Of a stretch of 64,000 nucleotides of DNA, positions 42,801 to 53,188 are shown piece by piece. Source of the stretch: Neobacillus bataviensis LMG 21833 (GTDB taxonomy: Bacteria; Bacillota; Bacilli; Bacillales; Cytobacillaceae); contig NZ_AJLS01000059.1 of the NCBI RefSeq assembly GCF_000307875.1, forward strand, positions 1-64,000, written 5' to 3'. The translations under genes were made by a program, and so were the position numbers. Each line of letters begins with the position of its first letter. The stretch's first letter is position 1. Under the pieces are notes generated by a model, which did no database searches, was not told the origin of the DNA, and worked only from the letters and a program-made list of their open reading frames with translations.

Positions 42801-43419
42801 TCGCACGCGTACGGCGCTGACCTTGAGCCGTTTTTAATTCCTCTTTTAAACCGTCGACTTCTTTATTTAAATCAATATCGGAAAGAAGCTTTTTAATCGC
42901 TTCAGCACCCATGGCAGCTTGGAATTTATTCCCGTACTTTTCACGATAGGCACGATATTCTTTCTCGGATAAAAGCTGTTTCCTATCTAGAGCAGTATCA
43001 CCTGACTCTGTAACAACATAGGAAGCAAAATAAATCACTTCCTCCAATGCACGCGGGGACATGTCTAATACAAGACCCATTCGGCTTGGAATCCCTTTAA
43101 AATACCAAATATGTGAAACAGGTGCAGCTAGTTCGATATGACCCATACGTTCACGGCGAACCTTTGCACGTGTTACTTCAACACCACAGCGGTCACAAAC
43201 AACACCTTTATAACGGACGCGCTTGTACTTTCCACAATGACATTCCCAATCCTTCGTCGGACCGAAAATTCGTTCACAGAATAAGCCGTCTTTTTCAGGC
43301 TTTAATGTACGATAGTTAATGGTTTCTGGCTTTTTCACTTCTCCGAACGACCATGAACGGATTTTATCCGGTGAAGCAAGACCAATTTTCATATACTCAA
43401 AATTATTAACGTCCAGCAA
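39820..43419 (-). CDS. rpoC: DNA-directed RNA polymerase subunit beta'
   Basis: 1199 residues. N-terminal zinc site ([20 protein letters not shown]), catalytic magnesium motif [12 protein letters not shown], second zinc site ([13 protein letters not shown]) and trigger-loop region ([16 protein letters not shown]). No large insertion compared with B. subtilis. A tight hairpin lies in the 97-base gap after rpoB. Confidence 0.99.
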   Translation of the reverse strand: MLDVNNFEYMKIGLASPDKIRSWSFGEVKKPETINYRTLKPEKDGLFCERIFGPTKDWECHCGKYKRVRYKGVVCDRCGVEVTRAKVRRERMGHIELAAPVSHIWYFKGIPSRMGLVLDMSPRALEEVIYFASYVVTESGDTALDRKQLLSEKEYRAYREKYGNKFQAAMGAEAIKKLLSDIDLNKEVDGLKEELKTAQGQRRTRAIKRLEVLEAFRNSGNEPSWMILDVLPVIPPELRPMVQLDGGRFATSDLNDLYRRVINRNNRLKRLLDLGAPSIIVQNEKRMLQEAVDALIDNGRRGRPVTGPGNRPLKSLSHMLKGKQGRFRQNLLGKRVDYSGRSVIVVGPNLKMYQCGLPKEMALELFKPFVMKELVEKGLAHNIKSAKRKIERVSPDVWDVLEDVIREHPVLLNRAPTLHRLGIQAFEPTLVEGRAIRLHPLVCTAYNADFDGDQMAVHVPLSSEAQAEARLLMLAAQNILNPKDGKPVVTPSQDMVLGNYYLTLEREGTVGEGMIFKDTSEAILAYQNGYVHYHTRVAVHAGSLGNETFTEEQNNKLLITTVGKLIFNEILPKSFPYINEPTRHNLEVETPEKYFVEKGEDIKAKIKEMPLIDPFKKKILGNIIAEVFKRFKITETSKMLDRMKDLGFKHSTKAGITVGVADIVVLGEKQQILHDAQGKVDNVMKQFRRGLITEDERYDRVIAIWSAAKDTIQGKLMKSLNKTNPIFMMSDSGARGNASNFTQLAGMRGLMANPAGRIIELPIKSSFREGLTVLEYFISTHGARKGLADTALKTADSGYLTRRLVDVAQDVIVREDDCGTDRGFIISALKDGTEIIEGLDERLIGRYARKAIKHPETKEVLVPENGLITEDLAEVIVGAGIEEVKIRSAFTCNTRHGVCKKCYGRNLATGQEVEVGEAVGIIAAQSIGEPGTQLTMRTFHTGGVAGDDITQGLPRIQEIFEARNPKGQAVITEIEGVVVGINEGKDRQHEIVVQGEVESRTYNAPYTARVKVAVNDHVERGQELTEGSIDPKELIKVKDVTSVQEYLLREVQKVYRMQGVEIGDKHVEVMVRQMLRKIRVSDAGETDVLPGTLLDIHQFTDANEKALLAGKLPATGRPVLLGITKASLETDSFLSAASFQETTRVLTDAAIKGKRDELLGLKENVIIGKLVPAGTGMQRYRKAEPVLRDTTSEETVAID

Positions 43420-43471
43420 GGGGCCTACCTCCCTTTTGATCTCCAGGTTTTACCCTTATTGCGTTCCATAA

Positions 43472-43503
43472 TCCCCAAGCGCACGGCCCTGCGTACGCTT
43501 GGG
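43472..43503. promoter_or_regulatory. Hairpin between rpoB and rpoC
   Basis: CCCCAAGCG (from 43473) pairs with CGCTTGGG (to 43503), extended by ACG/CGT-type pairs. No U-tract follows in the minus-strand transcript, so it is more likely a processing or stability element than a terminator. Confidence 0.5.
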
Positions 43504-43516
43504 AAAGGATGAATAA

Positions 43517-46500
43517 TTACTCTTTTGAACCGACCTTTTCAGATTCAAGGTTTTGTGACTCAGGAGCAATATTTAATGTGTCGACTTGCTGTAAGTCGTC
43601 ATCGTCTTCCGTATCGCGCATTTCAATTTCCTCTTCATCACCGGATAGAATTTTTACATCCAAACCAAGGCTTTGAAGTTCTTTAATTAATACCTTGAAT
43701 GACTCAGGGACGCCTGGCTCTGGAACATTTTCACCTTTAACGATGGCTTCATATGTTTTCACTCGCCCTACAACGTCATCTGATTTAACAGTAAGAATTT
43801 CTTGAAGCGTATATGCCGCACCGTATGCCTCAAGCGCCCAAACCTCCATCTCACCAAAACGCTGTCCGCCAAATTGAGCTTTACCGCCAAGTGGCTGCTG
43901 CGTAACAAGTGAATAAGGTCCAGTTGAACGGGCATGCAATTTATCATCAACCATGTGAGCAAGTTTAATCATGTACATGACACCAACAGAGACACGGTTA
44001 TCAAATGGTTCTCCGGAACGTCCGTCATAAAGGACCGTTTTCGCATCACGCGCCATGCCGGCTTCTTCAATTGTTTCCCAAACATCTTCCTCAGTGGCTC
44101 CGTCAAATACCGGAGATGCCACGTGAATACCAAGGTAGCGGGCAGCCATACCAAGATGAAGTTCTAACACCTGACCGATATTCATCCGTGATGGAACCCC
44201 TAACGGATTTAACATGATATCAACAGGAGTGCCGTCTGGTAAATATGGCATATCTTCTTCAGGTAAAATTCGGGAGATAACCCCTTTGTTACCGTGGCGT
44301 CCTGCCATTTTATCCCCTTGATGGATTTTCCGTTTTTGAACAATGTAGACACGAACAAGCTGGTTTACACCTGGTGGCAGTTCGTCGCCATCTTCACGAT
44401 TAAAGACTTTGACATCATGAACAATACCACCGCCGCCGTGCGGAACTCTAAGTGATGTATCACGGACTTCACGAGCTTTTTCACCAAAAATAGCATGTAA
44501 GAGACGTTCTTCCGCCGTTAATTCTGTTACACCCTTAGGCGTTACTTTACCAACGAGAAGGTCACCGTCTTTTACTTCTGCACCAGTGCGAATAATACCG
44601 CGCTCATCCAAATTACGAAGGGCATCTTCCCCAACGTTTGGAATATCGCGGGTGATTTCTTCCGGTCCAAGCTTTGTATCACGAGATTCTGATTCGTATT
44701 CCTCAATATGAATTGACGTATAAACATCGTCTTTAACAAGACGTTCGCTCATAATGATGGCATCCTCATAGTTATAGCCATCCCATGTCATAAACGCTAC
44801 AAGTACGTTTCTTCCTAGGGCAAGTTCACCTAACTCCATTGATGGTCCGTCAGCAAGGATTTCTCCTTTTTTCACGCGGTTGCCGACAGCCACGATTGGA
44901 CGTTGGTTATAGCAAGTACCTTGGTTGGAACGAATAAATTTTAGTAGTCGGTATTTTTTAAGGTCGCCTTTTACTTCTTGGCCATCTACCTCTTTTGTTT
45001 CTCGAACCCATACTTCACGAGCCTCTACATGCTCGACAATACCTTCATGCTTACAAATAACTGCTGCACCGGAGTCTTTACCTGATACGTATTCCATTCC
45101 TGTACCAACTCGAGGAGATTCTGGCTGCATAAGCGGAACGGCTTGTCGCTGCATGTTCGCACCCATCAAGGCACGGTTAGAGTCATCGTTTTCAAGGAAT
45201 GGGATACATGCTGTCGCTGCAGAAACAACCTGCTTCGGCGATACATCCATGTAGTCAATCCGGTCACGGTTTACAACCGTGTTTTCACCACGGAAACGAG
45301 CAACAACTTCATCATCCAAGAAGGTACCATCGTCACCCAGACGAGAATTCGCCTGCGCTACCACATAGTTATCTTCTTCGTCAGCTGTTAAGTAATCAAT
45401 TCGGCTGGTTACTTTACCGGTATCCGGATCTACTCGGCGGTATGGTGTTTCAATAAAGCCAAATCGGTTTACCTTTGCATACGATGATAACGAGTTAATT
45501 AATCCAATGTTTGGACCTTCCGGTGTTTCAATCGGACACATACGGCCATAGTGAGAATAGTGAACGTCACGCACTTCCATCCCGGCGCGTTCACGTGTTA
45601 AGCCACCAGGTCCTAGTGCAGAAAGACGGCGCTTGTGAGTTAATTCAGCAAGCGGGTTGGTTTGGTCCATGAATTGTGATAATTGAGAGCTTCCAAAGAA
45701 TTCTTTGATTGAAGCAATTACTGGACGAATATTAATCAATTGCTGTGGTGTAATCGTTGCTGTGTCTTGAATCGACATTCTTTCACGAACCACACGTTCC
45801 ATCCGGGACAGCCCGATACGGAATTGATTCTGCAGCAGTTCACCTACAGAACGAAGACGTCTGTTACCTAAGTGGTCGATATCATCGGTATCGCCTACTC
45901 CATGTAATAAATTGAAGAAGTAGCTAATCGATGCAATGATATCAGCTGAAGTGATATTTTTTATCGGTTCTGCCACATATGCATTACCCAATACATTAAT
46001 GACTTTTTCATTTTCATCGCCAGGAGCGTAGATTTTAATAGTTTGAAGGATTACATCATCCGACACTACACCGCCAACAGGATTAAAGCTTTTGAAATTG
46101 ATATTCTTTTCAAGAGCCGGCAAAATTCTGTCGAGGTTTCTTCTATCTAGAAGTGTTCCTTTTTCAGCAATAATTTCACCTGTTTCCGGGTCAGCCAGTG
46201 ACTCCGCTAAGCGCTGGTTAAATAAGCGATTCTTAATATGAAGCTTTTTATTAATTTTATAGCGGCCTACATTTGCTAAATCATAGCGTTTAGGGTCGAA
46301 GAAACGAGATACTAATAAGCTCTTTGCATTATCAACGGTTGGTGGTTCACCCGGACGAAGTCGCTCATAAATTTCTAAAAGCGCTTTGTCAACCCCTTCC
46401 GTGTTGTCCTTCTCAAGCGTATTACGGATATACTCGTTATCCCCAATCAAATCAATGATTTCTTGATCGGAACCGAACCCAAGCGAACGCAAAAGAACCG

Positions 46501-47086
46501 TAACGGGCAGTTTCCGAGTACGATCTATTCTCACATATACGACATCCTTGGCATCTGTTTCATATTCAAGCCAAGCGCCGCGGTTCGGAATGACAGTCGC
46601 AGTAAAGCCCTTCTTGCCATTTTTATCAAGTTTTCCACTGAAGTAAACGCTCGGTGATCGCACTAATTGGGAAACAATGACACGTTCTGCCCCATTGATG
46701 ACAAACGTACCTGTTTCCGTCATAAGCGGAAAATCACCCATGAACACATCTTGATCTTTTACTTCGCCTGTTTCTTTGTTTACAAGACGCACTTTTACAC
46801 GTAATGGAGCAGAATATGTAACGTCCCGTTCTTTTGATTCTTCAACAGAATATTTTGGATCGCCAAGACTGTAATCAATAAATTCTAGTGATAGGTTACC
46901 AGTAAAGTCTTCAATCGGTGAAATATCCTGGAACATTTCACGCAATCCCTCATCCAGAAACCATTGATATGAAGAGGTTTGGATTTCAATAAGATTTGGT
47001 AATTCTAAAACTTCACTGATTCGTGCGTAACTTCTTCGTTGGCGGTGTCGTCCATACTGAACTAGTTGACCTGTCAACTGATTCAC
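43517..47086 (-). CDS. rpoB: DNA-directed RNA polymerase subunit beta
   Basis: 1189 residues. The rifampicin pocket ([20 protein letters not shown] and [14 protein letters not shown]) is wild type. C-terminal [14 protein letters not shown] and an acidic tail typical of Bacillus. Upstream (47087-47334) a TGAAAT-N17-TATAAA pair could be a weak promoter; the gap holds no gene. Confidence 0.99.
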   Translation of the reverse strand: MNQLTGQLVQYGRHRQRRSYARISEVLELPNLIEIQTSSYQWFLDEGLREMFQDISPIEDFTGNLSLEFIDYSLGDPKYSVEESKERDVTYSAPLRVKVRLVNKETGEVKDQDVFMGDFPLMTETGTFVINGAERVIVSQLVRSPSVYFSGKLDKNGKKGFTATVIPNRGAWLEYETDAKDVVYVRIDRTRKLPVTVLLRSLGFGSDQEIIDLIGDNEYIRNTLEKDNTEGVDKALLEIYERLRPGEPPTVDNAKSLLVSRFFDPKRYDLANVGRYKINKKLHIKNRLFNQRLAESLADPETGEIIAEKGTLLDRRNLDRILPALEKNINFKSFNPVGGVVSDDVILQTIKIYAPGDENEKVINVLGNAYVAEPIKNITSADIIASISYFFNLLHGVGDTDDIDHLGNRRLRSVGELLQNQFRIGLSRMERVVRERMSIQDTATITPQQLINIRPVIASIKEFFGSSQLSQFMDQTNPLAELTHKRRLSALGPGGLTRERAGMEVRDVHYSHYGRMCPIETPEGPNIGLINSLSSYAKVNRFGFIETPYRRVDPDTGKVTSRIDYLTADEEDNYVVAQANSRLGDDGTFLDDEVVARFRGENTVVNRDRIDYMDVSPKQVVSAATACIPFLENDDSNRALMGANMQRQAVPLMQPESPRVGTGMEYVSGKDSGAAVICKHEGIVEHVEAREVWVRETKEVDGQEVKGDLKKYRLLKFIRSNQGTCYNQRPIVAVGNRVKKGEILADGPSMELGELALGRNVLVAFMTWDGYNYEDAIIMSERLVKDDVYTSIHIEEYESESRDTKLGPEEITRDIPNVGEDALRNLDERGIIRTGAEVKDGDLLVGKVTPKGVTELTAEERLLHAIFGEKAREVRDTSLRVPHGGGGIVHDVKVFNREDGDELPPGVNQLVRVYIVQKRKIHQGDKMAGRHGNKGVISRILPEEDMPYLPDGTPVDIMLNPLGVPSRMNIGQVLELHLGMAARYLGIHVASPVFDGATEEDVWETIEEAGMARDAKTVLYDGRSGEPFDNRVSVGVMYMIKLAHMVDDKLHARSTGPYSLVTQQPLGGKAQFGGQRFGEMEVWALEAYGAAYTLQEILTVKSDDVVGRVKTYEAIVKGENVPEPGVPESFKVLIKELQSLGLDVKILSGDEEEIEMRDTEDDDDLQQVDTLNIAPESQNLESEKVGSKE

Positions 47087-47334
47087 CCCTCAAATCAAGC
47101 GTTATTTAATAAATCTATTTACGTCTATCAGGAGAACTTTTAGGTTCAGCCTATTAGACAAAAAGAAAAAGGGTTTTTTACTCAAAAACCACATTTTCAC
47201 ATTTCGACTATTATTTTGTCATCATTTCCTTCAAATTCCATTTTTATACTTAAAAAATAAGTATTTAAAGGAATAAATCGGAAATTATTATGATGGCATT
47301 TTATAATGCTACCACAAATGACATTTCAGGTCAA

Positions 47335-47943
47335 CTATTTTATCGCTCTAATAATAAAATAGCCTTTTGACTTGTTAATAGTCTCAACCTCGGAAAATAG
47401 TGACTGCAATTTTTCTAGCGTAGATGGTGCTCCTTGTTTCTTTTGAATAACTACCCAAAGAGCACCCGTTGAAACAAGATGTTCGTAGCTTTGTTCAAAA
47501 ATATCATGAACTGTTTTTTTTCCCGCCCTAATCGGTGGATTTGTTAAAATAGCAGCGAAGTTATTTCCCTTAACAGATAACAACCGGTCACTTTCATAAA
47601 TTTCAACATTTTCAATCCGGTTTAGGGATGCATTTTCACTCGCTAACTGGATTGCTCGTTCATTTACATCAACCATGTGAACCGTACGCCCTGGGTTGTC
47701 TTTAGCAATCGATAAGCCAATCGGCCCGTAGCCGCAGCCTACATCAAGCACAAATCCTTCAGCCTCCGGCATCACAAAAGACTCAATGAGTAATCGTGAG
47801 CCAAAATCTACTTCTCCTTTTGAAAAAACACCGTTATCGGTTTTAAAGCGAAAAGGATGATTTCTCAAGGTGTAATCCCAAAATTTCGGATTGCTCTCAA
47901 CCTTCTGGGTTCGAGAATAGTAGTGTTCAGTCACCTGACTCAC
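47335..47943 (-). CDS. ybxB: YbxB, RsmC-like class I methyltransferase
   Basis: 202 residues: AdoMet-binding LDVGCGYGPIGLSIA, VDVNERAIQLA and the NPPIRAGK motif typical of N2-guanine rRNA methyltransferases such as RsmC. Likely an rRNA methyltransferase, target not proven. Its place between rplL and rpoB is conserved in Bacillus. GGAGGTGAG precedes the ATG. Confidence 0.88.
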   Translation of the reverse strand: MSQVTEHYYSRTQKVESNPKFWDYTLRNHPFRFKTDNGVFSKGEVDFGSRLLIESFVMPEAEGFVLDVGCGYGPIGLSIAKDNPGRTVHMVDVNERAIQLASENASLNRIENVEIYESDRLLSVKGNNFAAILTNPPIRAGKKTVHDIFEQSYEHLVSTGALWVVIQKKQGAPSTLEKLQSLFSEVETINKSKGYFIIRAIK

Positions 47944-48002
47944 CTCCTGAGGAGAAAATAATTGAAGATAATTGAGGACTTTCCATTAAAATAATTTAAG
48001 CC

Positions 48003-48032
48003 AAAAAAAGCCCGCTTATACAGCGAGCTTTT
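48003..48032 (-). terminator. Terminator after rplL
   Basis: On the minus strand AAGCTCGCTG and the partner AGCGGGCTT form a stem (with a G-U pair) followed by TTTTTTGG. It is 11 bases after rplL. Confidence 0.8.
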
Positions 48033-48043
48033 CTATAGAAAAA

Positions 48044-48406
48044 TTACTTAACTTCAACGTTAGCTCCAACTTCATCAAGCTTAGCTTTGATTGCTTCAGC
48101 ATCTTCTTTAGAAACGCCTTCTTTAACAGCTTTTGGAGTGTTGTCAACAAGGTCTTTTGCTTCTTTAAGTCCAAGACCAGTGATTTCACGAACAACTTTG
48201 ATAACTTTGATTTTTTGATCGCCAGCGCTAGCTAGGATTACATCAAATTCAGTTTGCTCTTCAACAGCAGCAGCACCAGCTCCGCCTACCATTGCTACAG
48301 GAGCAGCAGCAGTTACGCCGAATTCTTCTTCGATTGCTTTTACAAGATCGTTAAGTTCTAAAACAGTCATAGATTTAACTGCTTCAATGATTTGTTCTTT
48401 AGTCAT
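48044..48406 (-). CDS. rplL: 50S ribosomal protein L7/L12
   Basis: 120 residues: N-terminal dimer domain, Ala/Gly-rich hinge ([19 protein letters not shown]) and the C-terminal factor-binding domain ([20 protein letters not shown]). Multiple copies bind L10 and recruit EF-Tu, EF-G and IF-2. 53 bases after rplJ. Confidence 0.98.
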   Translation of the reverse strand: MTKEQIIEAVKSMTVLELNDLVKAIEEEFGVTAAAPVAMVGGAGAAAVEEQTEFDVILASAGDQKIKVIKVVREITGLGLKEAKDLVDNTPKAVKEGVSKEDAEAIKAKLDEVGANVEVK

Positions 48407-48459
48407 GATTAAGTTTCCTCCTTAGTTTTCGTTCATATTAGTTTAGCGATAAGATTAAC

Positions 48460-48960
48460 TTACGCGCCTTGTTCTTCTTTTTGATCTGCCACAGCTTTTG
48501 TAGCAAGAGCAAGATTGCGAATTGGAGCTTGTAGTACGCTGAGTAGCATAGAAAGCAAGCCTTCGCGTGATGGTAGATCTGCAAGAGCTTTAATCTCTTC
48601 TGCTGTTGCGACATTTCCTTCGATTACACCTGCTTTAAGTTCAAGTGCCTCGTGTTTTTTCGCAAAGTCATTTAAGATTTTAGCTGGTGCTACTACATCT
48701 TCAGTACTGAACGCGATCGCGTTCGGACCTGTTAAAGCTTCATTTAAGCCAGAAAGTTCAGCTGCTTCAGCCGCACGACGTGTCATCGAGTTCTTGTAAA
48801 CTTTGAATTCAACGCCTGCTTCGCGGAGTTGTTTACGTAGTTCAGTCACTTCAGAAACTGAAAGACCACGGTAATCAACAACAACAGTTGATACACTATT
48901 CTTTAATTTACCAGCGATTTCGTCAACGATCTGTTTTTTTACTTCGATTGCACTGCTCAT
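48460..48960 (-). CDS. rplJ: 50S ribosomal protein L10
   Basis: 166 residues from the ATG at 48960, the B. subtilis length ([19 protein letters not shown]). The frame is open upstream for 28 codons but that part is the structured L10 leader, and AGGAGGTG stands just before 48960. L10 is the base of the L7/L12 stalk and its own translational regulator. Confidence 0.98.
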   Translation of the reverse strand: MSSAIEVKKQIVDEIAGKLKNSVSTVVVDYRGLSVSEVTELRKQLREAGVEFKVYKNSMTRRAAEAAELSGLNEALTGPNAIAFSTEDVVAPAKILNDFAKKHEALELKAGVIEGNVATAEEIKALADLPSREGLLSMLLSVLQAPIRNLALATKAVADQKEEQGA

Positions 48961-48969
48961 CTTTACACC

Positions 48970-49145
48970 TCCTGTAGATTTTCTACATTTATACCAGGCA
49001 TGTAAATGCCTCCATATCGGTCTAGACATGGAGGCAGGATACAACAGCTGATTACACAGCTGAATCTATTCGCTACACCTCGGCAGGACATTAAGCCTAA
49101 TGGCACCTGCTGTCTACAGTACAAATGTTTTTTATTTAAACAACA
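48970..49145 (-). promoter_or_regulatory. L10 leader (rplJL autoregulation)
   Basis: On the minus strand it contains CTGTAGACAGCAGGTGCC, CTTAATGTCCTGCCGAGGTG, and the hairpin GCCTCCAT/ATGGAGGC, the recognisable parts of the Bacillus L10 leader where L10(L12)4 binds. A last hairpin TGTAGA-AAA-TCTACA ends right at the ribosome binding site of rplJ. Confidence 0.85.
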
Positions 49146-49151
49146 AAACTG

Positions 49152-49180
49152 ATTATAGTAAATCTATTTTGTTTTGTCAA
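49152..49180 (-). promoter_or_regulatory. Promoter of rplJ-rplL (sigma-A)
   Basis: On the minus strand TTGACA (49175-49180), a 17-base spacer and TATAAT (49152-49157): full consensus. It starts 10 bases after the rplA stop. Confidence 0.9.
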
Positions 49181-49190
49181 TTGGGAAATA

Positions 49191-49889
49191 TTACTTAACT
49201 GTAACAGATGAAGGGTCTACCTTCACACCAGGTCCCATTGTTGAAGCAACTGTTACGTTCTTCATGTAGGTTCCTTTTGCAGCTGCAGGTTTAACTTTTA
49301 CCATTGTTTCAAATATAGTGTTGAAATTTTCAACAAGCTTTTCGTTTTCGAAAGATGCTTTACCGATTGGCACATGAATATTACCAGATTTATCTACACG
49401 GTATTCAACTTTACCTGCTTTGATTTCATTGATTGCTCTTGTTACATCAAATGTAACAGTGCCTGTTTTAGGGTTTGGCATTAAGCCTTTAGGTCCTAAT
49501 ACACGACCAAGCTTACCAACTTCACCCATCATGTCAGGAGTTGCTACGATTACATCAAAATCAAACCAACCTTGTTGGATTTTGTTGATGTATTCTGAAT
49601 CTCCAACATAATCAGCACCAGCTGCTTCCGCTTCTTTCACTTTCTCACCCTTCGCGAATACTAAAACGCGTTGAGTTTTACCAGTTCCGTTTGGAAGTAC
49701 AACTGCACCACGAATTTGTTGGTCAGCTTTCTTAGGGTCAACACCTAAACGGAAAGCTACTTCAAGAGTCGCATCAAATTTTGTGTAGTTTGTTTTCTTA
49801 GCAAGATCAATTGCTTCTGCAATTGGATATGCTTTTAAGCGATCTACAAGCTTTGAAGCTTCTAAATACTTTTTACCTTTTTTAGCCAT
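49191..49889 (-). CDS. rplA: 50S ribosomal protein L1
   Basis: 232 residues. Marks: [34 protein letters not shown]1 forms the mobile stalk at the E site and in many bacteria represses its own operon with rplK. Confidence 0.98.
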   Translation of the reverse strand: MAKKGKKYLEASKLVDRLKAYPIAEAIDLAKKTNYTKFDATLEVAFRLGVDPKKADQQIRGAVVLPNGTGKTQRVLVFAKGEKVKEAEAAGADYVGDSEYINKIQQGWFDFDVIVATPDMMGEVGKLGRVLGPKGLMPNPKTGTVTFDVTRAINEIKAGKVEYRVDKSGNIHVPIGKASFENEKLVENFNTIFETMVKVKPAAAKGTYMKNVTVASTMGPGVKVDPSSVTVK

Positions 49890-49940
49890 GTTTATTTCCT
49901 CCTAGAATGTGGTTTTAGCGAATTATTCTCCCACGAATAA

Positions 49941-49961
49941 AGGTTGCGCAGAACGCAACCC
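49941..49961 (-). terminator. Hairpin between rplK and rplA
   Basis: On the minus strand GGTTGCG and CGCAACC pair across a five-base loop, followed by TTTATTCG. It may be a partial terminator or the L1-binding feature in the intercistronic region. Confidence 0.45.
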
Positions 49962-49990
49962 CACTCATTAAACACTAACAGTTACATGGA

Positions 49991-50416
49991 TTAGTCTTCG
50001 ATGACGATACCCATGCTGCGTGCAGTACCTTCAACCATGCGCATTGCTGCTTCAACGCTTGCTGCGTTTAGGTCAGGCATTTTTTGTTCCGCAATCTCGC
50101 GTACTGTATCACGCTTTACTGTTGCTACTTTATTACGGTTAGGTTCACCAGAACCAGACTGAATTCCAGCTGCTACTTTTAAAAGAACGGCAGCAGGAGG
50201 AGTTTTCGTAATAAATGTAAATGAACGGTCTTCAAAAACCGTGATTTCAACAGGAATGATCAATCCAGCTTGATCTGCTGTACGAGCGTTAAATTCTTTA
50301 CAGAATCCCATGATGTTAACACCGGCTTGACCTAATGCAGGACCAACTGGCGGCGCTGGGTTTGCTTTACCAGCAGGAATTTGTAATTTAACGACTTTAA
50401 TTACTTTTTTAGCCAC
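49991..50416 (-). CDS. rplK: 50S ribosomal protein L11
   Basis: 141 residues from a GTG at 50416, which follows AAGGAGGTGTGTCTC; the in-frame ATG 60 bases upstream lies in the leader. Proline-rich N-terminal domain ([20 protein letters not shown]) and C-terminal rRNA-binding domain. L11 is needed for RelA activation and is the thiostrepton target. Confidence 0.97.
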   Translation of the reverse strand: MAKKVIKVVKLQIPAGKANPAPPVGPALGQAGVNIMGFCKEFNARTADQAGLIIPVEITVFEDRSFTFITKTPPAAVLLKVAAGIQSGSGEPNRNKVATVKRDTVREIAEQKMPDLNAASVEAAMRMVEGTARSMGIVIED

Positions 50417-50558
50417 GAGACACACCTCCTTAAAGTCCGTGATGTGGTAACTGGGATCCTTTAGGAACCCTCCCACTCAGGCATCTGTCTTTATATACTA
50501 ATCATAAAGAACTTAAACATTAGTCTAGTCTCAAATTGGAGACATACTGACCTATGAA

Positions 50559-50587
50559 ATAGTAACATTATTTAAAAATGATTTCAA
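50559..50587 (-). promoter_or_regulatory. Promoter of rplK-rplA (sigma-A)
   Basis: On the minus strand TTGAAA (50582-50587), a 17-base spacer and TACTAT (50559-50564). The leader that follows has the hairpin-forming GGGAGGGTTCC/GGATCCC segment and ACCACATCACGGAC before the ribosome binding site. Confidence 0.75.
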
Positions 50588-50598
50588 GTTTTTTTACA

Positions 50599-51132
50599 TT
50601 ATAATTTCTCAATTTGTGTAAATTCGAGTTCTACCGGTGTATCACGGCCAAACATATTGACTAAAACTTTAAGCTTAGATTTATCCTTGTCCATCTCTTC
50701 AATAGACCCGGTAAAGTTTGCAAACGGGCCTTCTTTCACGCGAACCGTTTCACCAATTTCATAGTCAAAATCCACTCGTTTTTCTTCTACGCCCATGCGC
50801 TTTAGTAAATGAGTCACTTCTTCCGGAAGCAATGGAGTCGGCTTTGAACCCGAACCAGATGAGCCAACAAATCCTGTTACACCAGGTGTGTTTCGCACAA
50901 CATACCAAGAATCATCTGTCATGACAATTTCCACTAATACATAACCAGGGAAAACCTTTCGTTTTACAACCTTTTTCTTGCCGTTTTTGATTTCTGTTTC
51001 TTCTTCTTCTGGTACAACAACACGGAAGATTTTATCTGCCATGCCCATTGATTCTACCCGCTTTTCTAAATTCGCCTTAACTTTATTTTCATAACCTGAG
51101 TACGTATGGACTACATACCAATTCTTTTCCAT
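50599..51132 (-). CDS. nusG: Transcription termination/antitermination protein NusG
   Basis: 177 residues: NGN domain (WYVVHTYSGYENKVKANLEK) and a C-terminal KOW domain (GETVRVKEGPFANFTGSIEE). NusG binds RNA polymerase, promotes pausing and links to the ribosome through S10. It is separated from secE by a terminator and a repeat element; its own promoter is not clear. Confidence 0.98.
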   Translation of the reverse strand: MEKNWYVVHTYSGYENKVKANLEKRVESMGMADKIFRVVVPEEEETEIKNGKKKVVKRKVFPGYVLVEIVMTDDSWYVVRNTPGVTGFVGSSGSGSKPTPLLPEEVTHLLKRMGVEEKRVDFDYEIGETVRVKEGPFANFTGSIEEMDKDKSKLKVLVNMFGRDTPVELEFTQIEKL

Positions 51133-51205
51133 ATAAGAGGACTAGATGTCCGTCCCTCCCTATCTACTATCGATATACTGCTTTTTTATTGAACTTTGAT
51201 AATCA

Positions 51206-51324
51206 TCTAGCTCCAGCGCCTAGGGGCTCGGGGTCATAAGCCAATCAGTCAAGAAGGCTAAAGAGCAGCCTTCTCGCCTGCTCGTCTTATGCCTGTCGCC
51301 CCTGAGCAAGGCGCTTCCGCTTTT
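51206..51324 (-). repeat. Dispersed repeat element with shared ends, copy 1 (secE-nusG gap)
   Basis: On the minus strand it begins AAAAGCGGAAGCGCC, continues with TTGCTCAGGGGCG, has an internal hairpin AGAAGGCT/AGCCTTCT and ends CCTAGGCGCTGGAGCTAGA. The same two ends bound the element at 56440-56588, which has a different middle. I recall similar sequences scattered through Bacillus genomes. It is highly structured and has no reading frame of note. Confidence 0.75.
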
Positions 51325-51334
51325 GTAATCCAAA

Positions 51335-51362
51335 TTAAAAAACCCGTCAAAACGGGCTTTTA
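51335..51362 (-). terminator. Terminator between secE and nusG
   Basis: On the minus strand CCCGT-TTTG-ACGGG, flanked by AAAAG and followed by six T. It is 49 bases after the secE stop. Confidence 0.8.
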
Positions 51363-51410
51363 GCTGAAATTTCCTTTATTGATTACCATTATACCATGAA
51401 TGATAACTAT

Positions 51411-51593
51411 TTATTCAAGAATTAAGCGAATCAATTTTGAAATTCCTAAATCGAGAACCGCAAAGAATACTCCAAAAAATACAACAGTTGATAAAACAGT
51501 AATGGTAGAACGAGTCAGTTCGCTTCGTTTTGGCCAGCTAACCTTTCCCATTTCGCGGACAATATCACTGAAGAACTTCTTTAAGCGTTTCAT
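51411..51593 (-). CDS. secE: Protein translocase subunit SecE
   Basis: 60 residues: amphipathic N-terminal helix (FFSDIVREMGKVSWPKRSEL) and one membrane helix, the usual short Gram-positive form. It clamps SecY. Preceded by rpmG after 51 bases. Confidence 0.96.
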   Translation of the reverse strand: MKRLKKFFSDIVREMGKVSWPKRSELTRSTITVLSTVVFFGVFFAVLDLGISKLIRLILE

Positions 51594-51644
51594 TATTCGT
51601 AACCCCCAACTATCTTAAGTAGCTTTTGCTAGCCTCAATTAACA

Positions 51645-51791
51645 TTATTTTGTTTCCCGGTGCAGGGTGTGGGTTGCGCAAGTTTTACAGAATTTCTTTA
51701 TTTCCAATCGTTCGCTCTGCTCTTGCTTGCTGGTGGTCGAATAATTCCGCGAGCCACAATCTACACAGGCAAGGATGACTTTTTTGCTCAA
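51645..51791 (-). CDS. rpmG: 50S ribosomal protein L33, zinc-binding type
   Basis: 48 residues read directly from the minus strand, starting at a TTG (51791): [20 protein letters not shown] and on to TLHRETK. The four zinc cysteines C9, C12, C35 and C38 are present. GAAGGTG lies five bases before the start. An L33 gene upstream of secE is normal in Bacillus. The rare start codon makes it easy to miss. Confidence 0.92.
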   Translation of the reverse strand: MSKKVILACVDCGSRNYSTTSKQEQSERLEIKKFCKTCATHTLHRETK

Positions 51792-51955
51792 ATTCGACAC
51801 CTTCAACCAGTTTTTTTAAAGAATAAACTAGGAAACACCTCAAAAATCGGGCAATACCGCTTATCCTTTTTCCCTCAAAATGTAACACGACCCCTAATTA
51901 TTGTCAATATCTGCTGTGAGCAGATTCATACTTATGACAAAAATCTGCAATAAAA

Positions 51956-52606
51956 TTAGAATGAAAATTCCCGGATTTCCAAGTAGCGTTCAAGCTTTCT
52001 TTTCACCCGCTGCAGGGCATTATCAATAGATTTCACATGACGATTAAGCTCCTCAGAAATCTCCTGATAGGATTGGCCATCTAAATAAAGTGCTAATACT
52101 TTCCGTTCTAAGTCACTTAATAATTCAGTCATTTTGACTTCTATATGGTCAAATTCTTCTTGATTGATGATTAATTCTTCCGGATCCAGTACTTTAGTGC
52201 CAGACAACACATCCATCAATGTTCGGTCTGATTCTTCGTCGTAAATAGGCTTGTCCAAGGACACATAGGAATTTAGCGGAATATGTTTTTGCCGTGTTGC
52301 CGTCTTAATTGCTGTGATAATTTGCCGAGTGATGCATAGCTCAGCAAATGCCTTGAAGGAGGTAAGCTTGTCCTCACGAAAGTCACGAATCGCCTTATAA
52401 AGGCCAATCATCCCCTCCTGGACAATATCCTCTTTATCTGCCCCAATTAAAAAATAGGATCTTGCTTTTGCACGCACAAAATTACGATACTTATGGATTA
52501 AATAATCCAATGCTTCACTATCACCTTGGTGCACCAAATCAACAATTTCTTCATCTTCCATTACGATAAAGTGTTCGTTGATCTTCGTCCCGAAGTCTGT
52601 ACTCAA
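51956..52606 (-). CDS. sigH: RNA polymerase sigma factor SigH
   Basis: 216 residues from a TTG at 52606 with GGAGGGG seven bases upstream; the frame is open further but has no better start. Region 2 (NFVRAKARSYFLIGADKEDI, VQEGMIGLYKAIRDF) and region 4 helix-turn-helix (SYQEISEELNRHVKSIDNAL) are clear. SigH drives early sporulation and transition-state genes. The TTG start may limit its translation. Confidence 0.96.
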   Translation of the reverse strand: MSTDFGTKINEHFIVMEDEEIVDLVHQGDSEALDYLIHKYRNFVRAKARSYFLIGADKEDIVQEGMIGLYKAIRDFREDKLTSFKAFAELCITRQIITAIKTATRQKHIPLNSYVSLDKPIYDEESDRTLMDVLSGTKVLDPEELIINQEEFDHIEVKMTELLSDLERKVLALYLDGQSYQEISEELNRHVKSIDNALQRVKRKLERYLEIREFSF

Positions 52607-52675
52607 AGTAGATCCCCTCCACCGAACATGCATAGATATTACTAGTATACAGTACATATATATTGAAGTCGATGC

Positions 52676-53185
52676 TTATTTCTGCCCTCTGCGCCACTTT
52701 TCAAAAATTTCTGCCATTTCATCACTAATCGGAATTTTAGTACCTGGTTTCTTTTCTTGGATCTTTTTTACTTTCTTTTCAATGCCTTTTTCAATCGTTG
52801 ACATTTCTAGAAGCAGCTCACGAGCGGACTTGCGTAAGGCGCCTTGTCCAAAAATCGCCCATTGCTCCGTAAAATCGGAGGTAGCCACATGGATTTGCGT
52901 TCTTCGATTACTTAAACTGATGGCCATTTTTTCAATCCGCTCATCTGCTGTTTCATTTTCCTTCGTGAAGATGACCTCTACTTTATGATTTTTATATTTT
53001 TTCTCTATCCCTTGCACATAATAGGCATCAAATACAACAATGACGCGGTAACCGGAAAAGGCTTGATATTCTGCCATTCTTTCCACCAAACGATCCCTTG
53101 CAGCAGGTAAATCTCGCTCTTTCAACGCCCTTAGCTCCGGCCAGGCACCAATAATGTTATATCCGTCGACAAGCAGGATATCCAT
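52676..53185 (-). CDS. rae1: Rae1 (YacP), ribosome-associated endoribonuclease
   Basis: 169 residues of the NYN/PIN-like nuclease fold: MDILLVDGYNIIG at the start, VIVVFDAYYVQG, and TSDFTEQWAIFGQGA, which together place the acidic active-site residues. B. subtilis Rae1 cuts mRNA in the ribosomal A site. Three bases separate it from rlmB upstream. Confidence 0.93.
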   Translation of the reverse strand: MDILLVDGYNIIGAWPELRALKERDLPAARDRLVERMAEYQAFSGYRVIVVFDAYYVQGIEKKYKNHKVEVIFTKENETADERIEKMAISLSNRRTQIHVATSDFTEQWAIFGQGALRKSARELLLEMSTIEKGIEKKVKKIQEKKPGTKIPISDEMAEIFEKWRRGQK

Positions 53186-53188
53186 ATG

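Noticed and set aside
45600-45780. Possible rifampicin resistance changes in rpoB
   Set aside because: The pocket residues ([18 protein letters not shown]) read as wild type.
48961-49044. N-terminal extension of rplJ
   Set aside because: The open frame runs through the L10 leader; the real start at 48960 has a ribosome binding site and gives the family length.
51660-51953. Plus-strand frame of 97 codons beside sigH
   Set aside because: It lies opposite rpmG, which has a clear zinc-finger protein; the plus-strand product has no recognisable features.
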